A stretch of DNA of 64,000 bases from Casimicrobium huifangae (GCF_009746125.1 NZ_CP041352.1:3394436-3458435); one strand, 5' to 3'. Positions 24,895 through 36,258 are shown, counted from the stretch's first letter. Notes: a model not told the origin generated them from the sequence alone. Made by a program: numbers and translations.

Positions 24895-26150
24895 ATCCTG
24901 CCATCGTACTCGTCGCTGCCATCCTCTTCATCACAATCATGGTGCTCTGGTTGCTGTTGCGTCCGCTGCTGGCGCGACGTGTAGCGACCGTCGCAGGCCG
25001 TGATCAGGCGAATGACACTGACATCGGTAACACCAATGTTGACGCGCTGCGTGTGGAGCTGACTGAGGCCCGTCGCGACCATCAGCTTGGTCTGCTCACA
25101 ACCGAGGGACTGGCCGAAGCCGAGCGCGAACTGCAGTCGCGCGTGCTGGCGGAGGCTGAAGCAGAACGCGTGGTCAGTGCTGGTCGCTATCCAAGAACGG
25201 CCGTTGCGCTGGGCGTGACGGTGCCATTGCTGGCGATCGGCAGCTACCTGCTGATCGGCTCGCCCGCTGCTGCCATTCCCGAAGTCGTGCGCCCACCGGC
25301 GCCAGCAACCACTGCCCAAAACGCCGATCAGCAGATGGACGAGCTGTTCCGCATGGCGGAAGAGCGGTTGAAGCAGAACCCGGGCGATCTCAAGGGCTGG
25401 TTGCTGCTGGCGCGCGCCAAATCGTCGGTGGGCCGCTTCGCAGAGGCACTGCAGGCGTACGAAAAGGCGACCGCTCTGGCCGCAGACGATGCCGACGTCT
25501 GGGCCGACTATGCCGACGCCGCCGCCGGGCAGGGTCAGGGCAAGATCGATGGCCAGCCAATCGCACTGGTCAACAAGGCGTTGGCCATCGACCCACGCAA
25601 CCCGAAGGCCCTGCTGCTGAAAGGTACCTGGGAGATCCAGCAAAGCCAGTTTGCAGCGGCGGAAAAGACCTTTTCTCTCGCCCGCTCGCTGGTTGAGGCG
25701 AATTCGGGCTTCGCGCAGATTGCCGATAACGCGCTCGCCGATATCAAGTCGCGCGGGGCAGGTACAAGTGGCAACGGAACCGCCACTGCGGCTGCCAGCA
25801 GCGCCCCGTTGGCAACTTTGCAACTGCAGTTGAGCCCTGATGCGAGGAAAGCGGCGACGGCATCATCGGCCGTCTTTCTGATCGTACGCGCCACTGGTGC
25901 CGACCGCGGTCCGCCGCTCGCAGCAAAGCGGATCGACGTTGGCTCGCTCGACAAACCGGTCCTGCTCAACGCCGCAGACGCGATGATTGGCGGCGCCGGC
26001 CTGAAAGACGGTGCCGAAGTGACCTTGCAGGCGCGGTTATCGCTTAATGGCCAGCCGACGGCGCAGAACGGCGACTGGCAAAGCGAGAAGACAAGCACCA
26101 AGCTGCCGGCAACCAGCGCGATTCGCATCGACCAGCGCGTTGGTCAGTAG
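24891..26150 (+). CDS. ccmI: cytochrome c biogenesis chaperone CcmI
   Basis: The protein has 419 residues. The ATG at 24891 is fixed by the overlap with ccmH; the open frame upstream is inside ccmH. Two membrane helices (residues about 4-24 and 100-120) flank a cytoplasmic loop. A periplasmic TPR domain follows (for example GWLLLARAKSSVGRFAEALQ and ALAIDPRNPKALLLKGTWE), then a beta-rich C-terminal domain typical of the longer CcmI form. It holds the C-terminal end of apocytochrome c for the CcmFH complex. Confidence 0.9.
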   Translation: MNPAIVLVAAILFITIMVLWLLLRPLLARRVATVAGRDQANDTDIGNTNVDALRVELTEARRDHQLGLLTTEGLAEAERELQSRVLAEAEAERVVSAGRYPRTAVALGVTVPLLAIGSYLLIGSPAAAIPEVVRPPAPATTAQNADQQMDELFRMAEERLKQNPGDLKGWLLLARAKSSVGRFAEALQAYEKATALAADDADVWADYADAAAGQGQGKIDGQPIALVNKALAIDPRNPKALLLKGTWEIQQSQFAAAEKTFSLARSLVEANSGFAQIADNALADIKSRGAGTSGNGTATAAASSAPLATLQLQLSPDARKAATASSAVFLIVRATGADRGPPLAAKRIDVGSLDKPVLLNAADAMIGGAGLKDGAEVTLQARLSLNGQPTAQNGDWQSEKTSTKLPATSAIRIDQRVGQ

Positions 26151-26163
26151 CGTCGTTTCCGGC

Positions 26164-28536
26164 TTAGCTGACGCGGCGCTGCCGTGCGGCCATCCAGCGA
26201 GGGATATCGTCGGCCGGCATCGGCCGGCTAATGCGGTAGCCCTGCGCATAGTCGCAGCCGAATGCCTGCAGATGCCGCAGCTCCGCCTCCGTCTCGACGC
26301 CTTCGGCAATCACCATCATGCCCAGGCTGTGCCCAAGCTCGATGGTTGACCGCACAATGGCGGCATTCTGCGAGTTGGCGTCGATTGCGGTAACGAACGC
26401 GCGATCAATCTTGATTTCGTCGAGTGCCAGGTCCTTGATGTAAGCCAGCGACGAGTAGCCGGTGCCGTAGTCGTCCATCGCCAGCCGCACACCAAGATCG
26501 CGCAGCGCGTGCAGCGTCGCCCGCGCACGGCCAGGGTCTTCCATCAGCGCGCTTTCGGTCAGTTCGATACAGAGCAGGGCCGGCGGCACCGCGTGGCGGC
26601 GCAGCGCGGCATCAATCACGCTCACCAGATCACGATCCAGCAGGTCACGCGCTGACACGTTGATCGCCACCGCAAGCTCAATTCCTGCCACCCGCCAGGC
26701 GCCGCATTGCGCGGCCGCCGTAGCGATCACCCAGCGCGTGATCATGCGGATGTTTCCGGTCTGCTCGGCGAACGGAATGAACTCTGACGGCGGCAGCACC
26801 CCGCGTACCGGGTGCTGCCAGCGCACCAGCGCCTCAACGCCAGTGACACGGTCGGACGCGATGGCGAACTTCGGCTGGTAGAACAGGCGCAACTCACCCT
26901 GCTCGATGGCACGGCGCAATTCCCCCAGCAGCGTGAGATGCGCTTCGCGGTACTGTTCGTAGTGCGGGTCATAAACCGCGATGCCGCTCTTGCTGCGTTT
27001 GGCGGCATACATCGCGATATCGGCAAAGCGAAGCAAATCGTCGGCGTCATCGGCATGCTGCGGATAGGCGGCAACACCAACGCTGGTGCCAATGTCGATA
27101 GGCTGTTCATCGACGATGATCGGCGCTTCGAGTGACTTCTGCACCAGCGTTGCCACTGTCATGGCATGTGCTGAATCACCCGCCGGCAGCAGGATGGCGA
27201 ATTCGTCGCCGCCGAGACGCGCTACCGTGTCGCCCGGTGACAGCACAGACGCCAGCCGCGCTGCCACCGCGCTGAGCACCCGGTCGCCCACCGGATGCCC
27301 CAGCGTGTCGTTGACGAACTTGAAGCGGTCAAGATCGAGCACCAGCACAGCCAGCGGCTGCCGCGATGAGCGTGACGCGTCGAGCGCAGCACGCAGGCGC
27401 TCATGAAAGCGCGCACGATTCGGCAAGGCAGTAAGATGGTCCTCGAAGGCGAGACGCAGATTCTCCTTCTCGCGCGCCAGAATGCCATCAAGCATGTGAT
27501 TGAAGCTGGACGCCAGCGCGCCGATCTCTCCGCGCTGCCCGGTGGCCGCGCGGTCTGTGTAGTCGCCCTGCTCGACGCGCCCAGCCAGCGCCGCCAACTC
27601 ATTGAGCGGACGCGTGATGTTGCGCGCGATCAGCACGCTACCCAGCACCGACAGCGCGAGACTGGCCGCAGCCAGAGAAAGAAACGCGGCAGTAACGCGA
27701 CGGAACGGTTGCAGACTCTCCGCAACCGTGCGCTGCAGAACGGCGGTGAACTGGGTGTCGCCCTGTCGCTCAATGCCAACCGCACGCGCTTGATATGCAG
27801 TGCCGGCAAGCTCAATCTCGGTAGCGCTGCCGTGCTCGCTGACCTCACCCGGTTGGCCCGGCGCCGGCATCACAGCAGGCAAGCCACTGCGGACCGCCTC
27901 GGGCAGCGTCGACGCATGCAGTTGCCATCCACCGTTGCGGTTGCGGCTGAGAAACGAGACCTCCAGCGCGGTCAGGCGCTTCAGATCGTCCGCCGTGCGA
28001 TCATCGATATTGAAGCCGACGCCCACCCAGGCGATGGCTGTTGGTGCCAGTACCGGCACCACCACCAGTTGATAAAGCTTGCCGTTGAGCAGCACCACAC
28101 CAGACGCCTTGCCGTCGCTTTCGGCGCTGCGCGTCAGCTCCGGAAAGCCGAACGGCTTGCCGCGTGCCTCCGGACGCACGGTATCCGCCACCACCATCTG
28201 GTCGAGCGAAATCAGCATCATCACCGCTGCGGACGCGCGTGCGCCGTGATTGGCGAGCACGGAAGTCACCGTCGCGATATCGCCGGTGCCGACGGCCGTG
28301 CGAAAGGCGAAATCGGACGCGAGCAGACTGGCGCTCTCTTCGAGCCTGTTGCGGTTCTGTTCCAGCAAGCGCAAGAAGATGCGTTCGCCAACGCCGAGCT
28401 CCAGTGCCAGCGTGTCACGCGCGATTTCGTTGCTGGCGCGATTGAGCAACAGATAGCCCAGCACCTGCAAAACAATCAGCAGCGCCGAGAACAGTACGAT
28501 GATCCGTACGCGCAGGCTGGCCGGCACGAGCTTCAC
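26164..28536 (-). CDS. membrane sensor with HAMP, GGDEF and EAL domains
   Basis: The protein has 790 residues from a GTG at 28536, 7 bp after the stop of the cupredoxin-like gene, so the two are probably cotranscribed. Order: membrane helix (about 10-32), periplasmic sensor (about 35-285), second helix, HAMP (NITRPLNELAALAGRVEQGD), GGDEF (LGGDEF about residue 440), EAL (GVEALVRWQHP about residue 565, DDYGTGYSSL, EGVETE). Both catalytic signatures are intact, so it may make and break cyclic di-GMP, with the balance set by the periplasmic signal. The neighbouring copper-protein-like gene suggests a redox or metal signal, which is inference. Confidence 0.92.
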   Translation of the reverse strand: MKLVPASLRVRIIVLFSALLIVLQVLGYLLLNRASNEIARDTLALELGVGERIFLRLLEQNRNRLEESASLLASDFAFRTAVGTGDIATVTSVLANHGARASAAVMMLISLDQMVVADTVRPEARGKPFGFPELTRSAESDGKASGVVLLNGKLYQLVVVPVLAPTAIAWVGVGFNIDDRTADDLKRLTALEVSFLSRNRNGGWQLHASTLPEAVRSGLPAVMPAPGQPGEVSEHGSATEIELAGTAYQARAVGIERQGDTQFTAVLQRTVAESLQPFRRVTAAFLSLAAASLALSVLGSVLIARNITRPLNELAALAGRVEQGDYTDRAATGQRGEIGALASSFNHMLDGILAREKENLRLAFEDHLTALPNRARFHERLRAALDASRSSRQPLAVLVLDLDRFKFVNDTLGHPVGDRVLSAVAARLASVLSPGDTVARLGGDEFAILLPAGDSAHAMTVATLVQKSLEAPIIVDEQPIDIGTSVGVAAYPQHADDADDLLRFADIAMYAAKRSKSGIAVYDPHYEQYREAHLTLLGELRRAIEQGELRLFYQPKFAIASDRVTGVEALVRWQHPVRGVLPPSEFIPFAEQTGNIRMITRWVIATAAAQCGAWRVAGIELAVAINVSARDLLDRDLVSVIDAALRRHAVPPALLCIELTESALMEDPGRARATLHALRDLGVRLAMDDYGTGYSSLAYIKDLALDEIKIDRAFVTAIDANSQNAAIVRSTIELGHSLGMMVIAEGVETEAELRHLQAFGCDYAQGYRISRPMPADDIPRWMAARQRRVS

Positions 28537-28543
28537 GCGACGC

Positions 28544-29221
28544 TTACTGGTAGCTGGCCGGGTTCGCCGGTGGTTTGAATTTCTGCCGGCGCGGCGTGAC
28601 GTCGATGGTCAGCGCCAGCTCGGCGGCGGTCTTGCCGTCCAGTTTCAGTCGTGTTGTGGCCGGCTGGTTGCGCTGCTGAGGGTGCCACAGATAGAGATCG
28701 TATTCGCCGGCAGCCACTTCACCGACCGCTGCCTTGCCGGCGCTATCGCTGCGGGCGAAATATGGCGTATCGACCACATAAACGTAGGCGATCATCCAGT
28801 CGTGGATATTGCAGCCAATGGTGACCACGCCGACCTTGTCGAACAGCACATCAAATGGCGCGGCGCCTGAATACAGCTTGATCTCGAACGTCTTGGTCGG
28901 CGAGAACGAGTAGACGTGGTGTAGAAGTTTGTCGCGGTTCGGGAACGCGACCGTAGTGCCGGCCTGCACCACCGTCACATAGGGCACGAATTCGCGCCCA
29001 ACCTGCTCGATGACGACATTGCGTGCACTGCGCGGGCCGGCTGCAGTGCCGGCTGCCGGTATCGCATAGACGACGGCGTCTGCGACCACAGCACCTGCCG
29101 CATCGCGCACGATTGCCGCTAGCGGCGCGGCGCTGACGGTCACCCCGATGACCGCGCAGCCAGCACAGAACAGTGCGACAGCAAATTGACGCCAGCGACA
29201 GAGCGGATGGGCTGTTGCCAT
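28544..29221 (-). CDS. secreted cupredoxin-like protein
   Basis: The protein has 225 residues from the ATG at 29221; two upstream ATGs would add a leader that breaks the signal peptide. After a signal peptide (ending near VSAAPLA) a cupredoxin-like domain carries possible type-1 copper ligands in LLHHVYSFSP and GCNIHDWM. A carboxypeptidase-regulatory-like beta domain follows (GEVAAGEYDLYLWHPQQ). Such proteins are often named methylamine utilisation protein, a weak name without other mau genes here. It sits upstream of the GGDEF-EAL gene. Confidence 0.8.
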   Translation of the reverse strand: MATAHPLCRWRQFAVALFCAGCAVIGVTVSAAPLAAIVRDAAGAVVADAVVYAIPAAGTAAGPRSARNVVIEQVGREFVPYVTVVQAGTTVAFPNRDKLLHHVYSFSPTKTFEIKLYSGAAPFDVLFDKVGVVTIGCNIHDWMIAYVYVVDTPYFARSDSAGKAAVGEVAAGEYDLYLWHPQQRNQPATTRLKLDGKTAAELALTIDVTPRRQKFKPPANPASYQ

Positions 29222-29366
29222 GCCATGGGACCGCAGGAAAAGCAGAAATGATTCCATACGTGAGCCTGTTACTTGTGGCGAAGCTAACACAGCAGCTGGT
29301 CGCGTTCACGCCGGCGCAGCCGGCCGCGTTCTTGCCAGGCCGCAAAGAAGATAGGATAGGACTTCA

Positions 29367-30761
29367 TTGAGCCCGGCGCATGGCACTTTTGTGTTTTTCG
29401 GCGCCGGACATTGCCGCCCCCACTTGATATCGCGCCCGCCAGCCATCTTTCTCCCATCGCCCGCCTCGACCTCGCGTGCGCGCGACCGCGATGTTGCATG
29501 CGGCTGGCAGCCGAGAACGTACGCCTTTGCAGCGCGGGCGTTCCTGTGCGCACTCGCGATTTCACCGACGACCACACGCGCCGGCGATGACGCCACCACC
29601 AACCCGAACCTGCGCCTGAGCGAGGCACTGACCAGCGGCAGTTTGCTGCTGGAGGTGCGCCCGCGCTTCAACCTGATCACCGAAACTGCCAAGCCAAAGA
29701 CGACGGAGGTCACCACCGTGCGCGCGCTCGTCGGCTGGCGTTCGGCACCGGCACACGACCTTCGGCTCACTGCCCAGGCGATTCTCACCGGCATCGTCGG
29801 CCCCCATCGGCTGAATGATGACCCGAGGCGCTTTGCCTCATCACCTTATCCGCTACTGCCCGATCCAGCGCGGCAAAGCATCAACCAGCTTCACCTCGAC
29901 TACAGCGGGTTCGACGCCACGAAAGTTCGCGTCGGCCGCCAGATCCTCAAACTGGACGACGAGCGCTTCATCAGTGATGTCGATTTCCGGCAGACGCCGC
30001 AGGTATTCGACGGCATCACGATCAACAGCCAGCGTATCGGCAACGCCGAACTGATCCTTGGCCACTACTGGCGGATGCGCAGCGTGCTGGGTGAAACCTC
30101 CCCACTGCGCCTGACGGTCGCTCATGGGGCGTGGAATCCGGCGCCGGGCCAATCGCTGGTCGCCTACGGCTACTGGCACAACAACGCCGCCACCGGTGCC
30201 CAGACCGGCTTTGCCAGCAACGCACAACGCATCGTCGGGCTGCGCGCCGAGGGAGAACTGGGCCTGCCCGGGGCGTTGCGCGCCAATTACCTGGGCGAGG
30301 TCGCATGGCAGCGCGCCATCGGCAGCGGTGACGCCCGCATTGCCGCCCGCTACTACCGGCTAGGCGCCGGTGTCGGTAACGACGTCTGGACGCTACGCGC
30401 CGATCACGAAGAAAAAGGCAGCCGTCGCGGCGACTATGGCTTTCAGACCCCGCTCACCGACTTCTACGCCTTCAACGGTTGGGCGCTGCAGTTCACCACC
30501 ACGCCGCGCGCCGGTCTGCGCGACAGCTGGTTGACGATGCGTGGCAATTTCGCGGCGCTTGAAGCGCGGGCCGAATACCACCGCTTCCGCTCGGCATGGG
30601 GCGCGCTAGACTTGGGTGACGAGTGGGATGCGAGCGTTACCTACCACTTGCGCGCTGACACGGAGGCGCGCCTGCAACTCGCCCGCTTCCGCGCCGGCCG
30701 CGACACGCCGCAGCGAAACTCGGTCAACAAGACGTGGCTGACGTTGACTTACCGCTACTGA
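29367..30761 (+). CDS. outer-membrane beta-barrel protein (alginate-export-like)
   Basis: The frame has 464 codons; the start is uncertain, because no ATG precedes the mature part and 29367 is a TTG. A hydrophobic leader (AFAARAFLCALAISPTTTRAG) is followed by alternating beta-strand sequence with the conserved-looking RVGRQILKLDDERFISDVDF and a terminal aromatic strand ending TWLTLTYRY, typical of BamA substrates. It resembles alginate-export or porin-like barrels. It is divergent from the cupredoxin/GGDEF-EAL pair, with 145 bp between starts. Substrate is unknown. Confidence 0.8.
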   Translation: MSPAHGTFVFFGAGHCRPHLISRPPAIFLPSPASTSRARDRDVACGWQPRTYAFAARAFLCALAISPTTTRAGDDATTNPNLRLSEALTSGSLLLEVRPRFNLITETAKPKTTEVTTVRALVGWRSAPAHDLRLTAQAILTGIVGPHRLNDDPRRFASSPYPLLPDPARQSINQLHLDYSGFDATKVRVGRQILKLDDERFISDVDFRQTPQVFDGITINSQRIGNAELILGHYWRMRSVLGETSPLRLTVAHGAWNPAPGQSLVAYGYWHNNAATGAQTGFASNAQRIVGLRAEGELGLPGALRANYLGEVAWQRAIGSGDARIAARYYRLGAGVGNDVWTLRADHEEKGSRRGDYGFQTPLTDFYAFNGWALQFTTTPRAGLRDSWLTMRGNFAALEARAEYHRFRSAWGALDLGDEWDASVTYHLRADTEARLQLARFRAGRDTPQRNSVNKTWLTLTYRY

Positions 30762-30771
30762 CTGCTGCTAC

Positions 30772-30841
30772 ATCTTTCTGCTGAAGTGCCCATCTGCATT
30801 GGACTATGAGCTGCATATTGGCAAAAGTCGACTTTTGCCAA
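30772..30841 (+). repeat. two-box intergenic element, copy A, with 24-bp palindrome
   Basis: The element begins ATCTTTCTGC 11 bp after the stop of the outer-membrane protein gene, has TTGGAC about 30 nt on, and ends at AGTCGACT (30826-30833). Here the second box is inside a perfect 24-bp palindrome with arms TTGGCAAAAGTC and GACTTTTGCCAA (30818-30841). Confidence 0.65.
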
Positions 30842-30896
30842 AATCATGTCGGAGACCTTGTTCAAGATTGCCTTCCTGAAAAAGGTAATGACGTAA

Positions 30897-30982
30897 CGCA
30901 TTGTTTTGGTGCAAATCTCTCTATGCACCAAAATAAATCGCCAACCAATCGCCCTATCGTCTGATTGCATTGTTTTGGTGCG
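30897..30982 (+). promoter_or_regulatory. two NtrC-like enhancer sites upstream of glnA
   Basis: Both sites match TGCACC-N5-GGTGCA at 9 of 12 positions: CGCATTGTTTTGGTGCA at 30897-30913 and TGCATTGTTTTGGTGCG at 30966-30982. An inverted TGCACCAAAAT at 30924 adds a third half-site. They lie about 130 and 200 bp before the sigma-54 promoter, a normal enhancer distance for NtrC. Confidence 0.75.
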
Positions 30983-31112
30983 GTCCGGGAGTTAAGCGTC
31001 GCGCGGCACGATACCTCACGTTTTATCGAAGGCAGCGCCAGCATGCGGCCAGGCGCCGCCGCTGCACCATCGCGGGCGACCGGCTAGCATTGCGTCTGGA
31101 GCGACGTGGCAA

Positions 31113-31128
31113 TGGCATGTTTTCTGCA
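31113..31128 (+). promoter_or_regulatory. sigma-54 (-24/-12) promoter of glnA
   Basis: TGGCATGTTTTCTGCA matches TGGCACG-N4-TTGCA at all but two fixed positions, with the invariant GG and GC correctly spaced. Start of transcription is expected near 31140, about 95 nt before glnA. No gene lies between 30762 and 31235. Confidence 0.85.
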
Positions 31129-31235
31129 TTGTGCGTTGCAAACAGCGCGACGTGTGCCCGCCCCGGCGAGCCAATACCAACGCTGCAAGCCACCTGACAA
31201 ACGCACCACTTAACTTCAGCGCTAGGAGAACTCGC

Positions 31236-32648
31236 ATGGCCACTGGAGCCGACGTCCTCAAGAAAATCAAAGATGAGGAGGTGAAATTCGTTGACCTCCG
31301 CTTCACCGACTTCCGCGGCAAAGAGCAGCACGTACAGGTGCCGCACCACCAGTTCGTCGCCGAAAAATTCACCGAGGGCCACGCCTTCGACGGCTCCTCG
31401 ATTGCCGGCTGGAAAGGCATTGAAGCCTCCGACATGCTGCTGATGCCGGACCCGGCCACTGCCGTGATCGACCCGTTCGTCGAAGAGACGACACTCAACA
31501 TCACCTGCGACGTCATTGAGCCGTCCACCGGCAAGGGCTACGACCGCGACCCGCGTTCGCTCGCCAAGCGCGCCGAGGCGTACCTCAAGGCGTCCGGTGT
31601 GGGCGACACCGCCTACTTCGGTCCGGAACCGGAATTTTTCATTTTCGACTCCGTCGAGTGGAAAGTTGACATGTCCGGCTCCTACTGCAAGATCTTCTCG
31701 GAAGAAGCCGCGTGGGAAACCGATGCCAAGCACGAAGGCGGCAACAAGGGCCATCGTCCGACCGTCAAGGGCGGCTACTTCCCGGTACCCCCGGTCGACC
31801 AGTTGCAGGATCTGCGTAACGCCATGGTGCTGGCCGCCGAAGAAATGGGCGTGCCGGTCGAAGTGTTCCACCACGAAGTGGCCAACGCCGGCCAATGCGA
31901 AATCGGCACCCGCTTCAGCTCGCTGGTGCAACGCGCCGACTGGACGCAAGTGCTCAAGTACGCGATCTGGAACACCGCCGCCCTGTACGGCAAGACGGCG
32001 ACCTTCATGCCAAAGCCGATCGTTGGCGACAACGGCTCGGGCATGCACGTTCACCAGTCGGTCTGGAAAGATGGCAAGAACCTGTTCGCGGGCAACGGCT
32101 ATGCCGGCCTCAGCGAATTCGCGCTGTACTACATCGGTGGCATCATCAAACATGCCCGCGCGCTGAACGCGATCACCAACCCCGGCACCAACAGCTACAA
32201 GCGTCTGGTTCCCGGCTTCGAGGCACCGGTCAAGCTGGCTTACTCGGCGCGTAACCGCTCGGCCTCGATCCGCATTCCGTACGTGCAGTCCGACAAGGCC
32301 CGCCGCATCGAAGTGCGCTTCCCCGATCCGATGGCCAACAGCTACCTCGCCTTTGCAGCGATGCTGATGGCCGGTCTAGACGGTGTGCAGAACAAGATCC
32401 ACCCGGGCGAGCCGTCTGACAAGAACCTCTACGACCTGTCGCCGGAAGAGGATGCCAAGATCCCGACCGTGTGCTCGTCGCTCGACCAGGCGCTGGAGTA
32501 CCTCGACAAGGATCGCGAGTTCCTGACCCGTGGTGGCGTGTTCTCCAACGACATGATCGATGCCTACATCGCGCTCAAGATGGAAGAAGTCACGCGTTTC
32601 CGCATGACCACGCATCCGCTCGAGTACGACATGTACTACTCGATGTAA
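31236..32648 (+). CDS. glnA: type I glutamine synthetase
   Basis: The protein has 470 residues from the ATG at 31236 with AGGAGAA upstream. The family signature is clear: [11 protein letters not shown], the catalytic [17 protein letters not shown], the ATP-binding [16 protein letters not shown] and the adenylylation loop with Tyr399 in NLYDLSPEE. It converts glutamate and ammonia to glutamine in the cytoplasm and forms a dodecamer. Regulation is visible in the sequence: NtrC sites and a sigma-54 promoter upstream, plus the adenylylation tyrosine. The ntrB and ntrC genes follow. Confidence 0.98.
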   Translation: MATGADVLKKIKDEEVKFVDLRFTDFRGKEQHVQVPHHQFVAEKFTEGHAFDGSSIAGWKGIEASDMLLMPDPATAVIDPFVEETTLNITCDVIEPSTGKGYDRDPRSLAKRAEAYLKASGVGDTAYFGPEPEFFIFDSVEWKVDMSGSYCKIFSEEAAWETDAKHEGGNKGHRPTVKGGYFPVPPVDQLQDLRNAMVLAAEEMGVPVEVFHHEVANAGQCEIGTRFSSLVQRADWTQVLKYAIWNTAALYGKTATFMPKPIVGDNGSGMHVHQSVWKDGKNLFAGNGYAGLSEFALYYIGGIIKHARALNAITNPGTNSYKRLVPGFEAPVKLAYSARNRSASIRIPYVQSDKARRIEVRFPDPMANSYLAFAAMLMAGLDGVQNKIHPGEPSDKNLYDLSPEEDAKIPTVCSSLDQALEYLDKDREFLTRGGVFSNDMIDAYIALKMEEVTRFRMTTHPLEYDMYYSM

Positions 32649-32736
32649 ACAGGCCGGCGCGCGGCTCCAGCCACTGGAGCAAGTGCACCAGCAGCGAGTC
32701 AGGGTGGAACCGATGCGGTACTGCCCACTCCAAAAT

Positions 32737-32760
32737 AGGCAGGGAAACCTGCCTTTTTTA
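32737..32760 (+). terminator. terminator after glnA
   Basis: AGGCAGG-GAAA-CCTGCCT followed by a run of T, 88 bp after the glnA stop. It separates glnA from the DUF4124 and ntrBC genes. Confidence 0.9.
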
Positions 32761-32814
32761 TTGTTGTTTCCGCAAAATTTGCGCTAAGTGTCTGTTTTGA
32801 CTAAACTTTCCGCC

Positions 32815-33333
32815 ATGTTCTCCGTTAAAAGTTCCGCCGTCGCGAGACTTGTAGCCATCAGCCTGGCACTAGCTGCTGGTCTGGCGCAGGCGGAAATCTA
32901 CAAATACGTGGACCCGGTCACCGGCACGGTGGAGTACACCAACCAGCCCAAAAAGGGTGCGGTGCGCATGAGCACCGGCGATACGCTTTCCGAAATTCCA
33001 ACCGGCAACAAACCCAACCGGGGTGGGGCCGTCAAGGTTTCGACCTCGGCCAATGCGAGTGCCGGGACTGCGGCGGCAGCGGTTGATTCCAGCACGCAAA
33101 AGACGCGCGACGGTACGCGACGACAGGTCCTTGCTGACGAACTGGCGTCGGAAGAAAAACTGCTGAACGAAGCGCGGGTGTCCTACAACAACGGCAAACC
33201 CTTGCCACTGGCCGATGAAGGCCTCGGTTCGCCGAAGTACATCGATCGCGTCAAGCAGATCGAACAGACCATGCGCCATCATGAGCGCAACGTCGCCTCG
33301 CTGAAGCAGGAATTGTCGAACCTCAAGCTGTAG
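32815..33333 (+). CDS. secreted DUF4124 protein
   Basis: The protein has 172 residues from the ATG at 32815; a GTG at 32788 would add nine residues before the leader. A signal peptide (RLVAISLALAAGLAQA) is followed by the DUF4124 motif EIYKYVDPVTGTVEYTNQP, a low-complexity Ala/Ser/Thr linker and a C-terminal helix (DRVKQIEQTMRHHERNVASL). The function of the domain is unknown; it is common in the envelope of betaproteobacteria and often lies between glnA and ntrB, as here. Confidence 0.88.
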   Translation: MFSVKSSAVARLVAISLALAAGLAQAEIYKYVDPVTGTVEYTNQPKKGAVRMSTGDTLSEIPTGNKPNRGGAVKVSTSANASAGTAAAAVDSSTQKTRDGTRRQVLADELASEEKLLNEARVSYNNGKPLPLADEGLGSPKYIDRVKQIEQTMRHHERNVASLKQELSNLKL

Positions 33334-33387
33334 CAGCGCGGCTGCACTGCTTCGACAGGCTGGCCCCCTTCTTGCTAAAACGGGGCC

Positions 33388-34485
33388 ATGACGGATACGG
33401 CCGGACTCGATCTCATCTCCACTGCGGTGCTGCTGCTCAAGCGCGACCACAGGATCGTCTACGCCAACCCCGCTGCTGAAAACCTGTTTGCGCAATCGCG
33501 CCGGCAACTGGTTGGTGCCCGCATTGGTGACGTCCTCCGCGACGCTGACCGCCTGGCGCCCGCCCTCGAACTCGCGCTCACCCATCGCGCCAGCTACACC
33601 GAGCAGGAACTTGAACTGCACCTCGCCAGCAAGGCCGCCGGCTCGAATGGCGCCTCGCGCCTGCTGGTCAACTGCACTGCCAGCTTCCTCGACAGCGTGG
33701 CGCCCGACGAGCCGCAACTGATCGTCGAGTTCCGCCACATCGACCAGCAGCTGAAAATCGCGCGCGAGGCCAAGATCGCCGAGCAAAATCAGGCCAACCG
33801 CGAGCTGGTGCGCAATTTGGCCCACGAAATCAAGAACCCGCTCGGCGGCATTCGTGGCGCTGCGCAGTTGCTCGAAGGCGAGTTGAATGAACCGCAACTG
33901 GTGGAGTACACCCAGGTCATCATCGCCGAGGCTGATCGCCTGCAGAATCTGGTCAACCGCCTGCTGACGCCGCACAAGCTGCCGCGTTACGTGCGCACCG
34001 ACATCCACGTACTGCTTGACCGCGTACTGCAACTGCTGAAGAACGAATTCGGCAGCACGCACGTGATCGAGCCGGATTTCGACGTCAGCCTCCCCGAAGT
34101 TGAGTGTGACGCCGAGCAGATCACGCAGGTGCTGCTCAACATCGCCCGCAACGCGTGCCAGTCCACAGCCACTGTCAAGGCACCGCACGTCACCCTGCGT
34201 TCGCGTGTCGCCCGCCAGGTGGTGCTGGCCAAGCGACGTTACCGCATGGCGCTGGAAGTCTCGGTTATCGACAACGGCACCGGCATTCCGCTCGACATCC
34301 GCGATCGCATTTTTTATCCGCTGTTCACCACGCGCACCGACGGCACCGGCTCCGGTCTCGGCCTGTCGATTGCGCAAACCTTTGTCGCCCAACACTATGG
34401 CGCCATCGAGGTGGACAGCGAACCGGGACACACCGAGTTCCGGGTCATCCTGCCCTTCGACCACCCGTCGGAAGCAGACAAGTAG
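33388..34485 (+). CDS. ntrB: nitrogen regulation sensor kinase NtrB
   Basis: The protein has 365 residues with no membrane helix, as expected for the cytoplasmic NtrB. A PAS domain (about 5-110) precedes the dimerisation and phosphotransfer helix with His146 in NLAHEIKNPLGGIRGAAQLL. The ATPase motifs are NIARNACQ (N box), DNGTGIP (G1) and GTGSGLGLS (G2). It phosphorylates NtrC when nitrogen is limiting and dephosphorylates it with PII. ntrC follows after 15 bp. Confidence 0.95.
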   Translation: MTDTAGLDLISTAVLLLKRDHRIVYANPAAENLFAQSRRQLVGARIGDVLRDADRLAPALELALTHRASYTEQELELHLASKAAGSNGASRLLVNCTASFLDSVAPDEPQLIVEFRHIDQQLKIAREAKIAEQNQANRELVRNLAHEIKNPLGGIRGAAQLLEGELNEPQLVEYTQVIIAEADRLQNLVNRLLTPHKLPRYVRTDIHVLLDRVLQLLKNEFGSTHVIEPDFDVSLPEVECDAEQITQVLLNIARNACQSTATVKAPHVTLRSRVARQVVLAKRRYRMALEVSVIDNGTGIPLDIRDRIFYPLFTTRTDGTGSGLGLSIAQTFVAQHYGAIEVDSEPGHTEFRVILPFDHPSEADK

Positions 34486-34500
34486 CAGAGAGAGCAAGAC

Positions 34501-36042
<1,542 letters not shown>

Positions 36043-36258
36043 GTCACCCGCGACGCGTCTGGGCGGCGGCTTCCCCCACGGCCGTCCGTCCCTGGGCTGA
36101 CGCGCAACCGCACCGGCCGACAACGCTAGGCGAACCGCAGCCGGAGCGTCGCGGGCTGCATCGATGGAAACCGGACGCTCGCCAAGGTTTTCCGACGCCG
36201 GTCTGCTATGCTTGCTTGGCAAAATTTTGTCAATATCAATATCAACGTAAGGGGGCAT

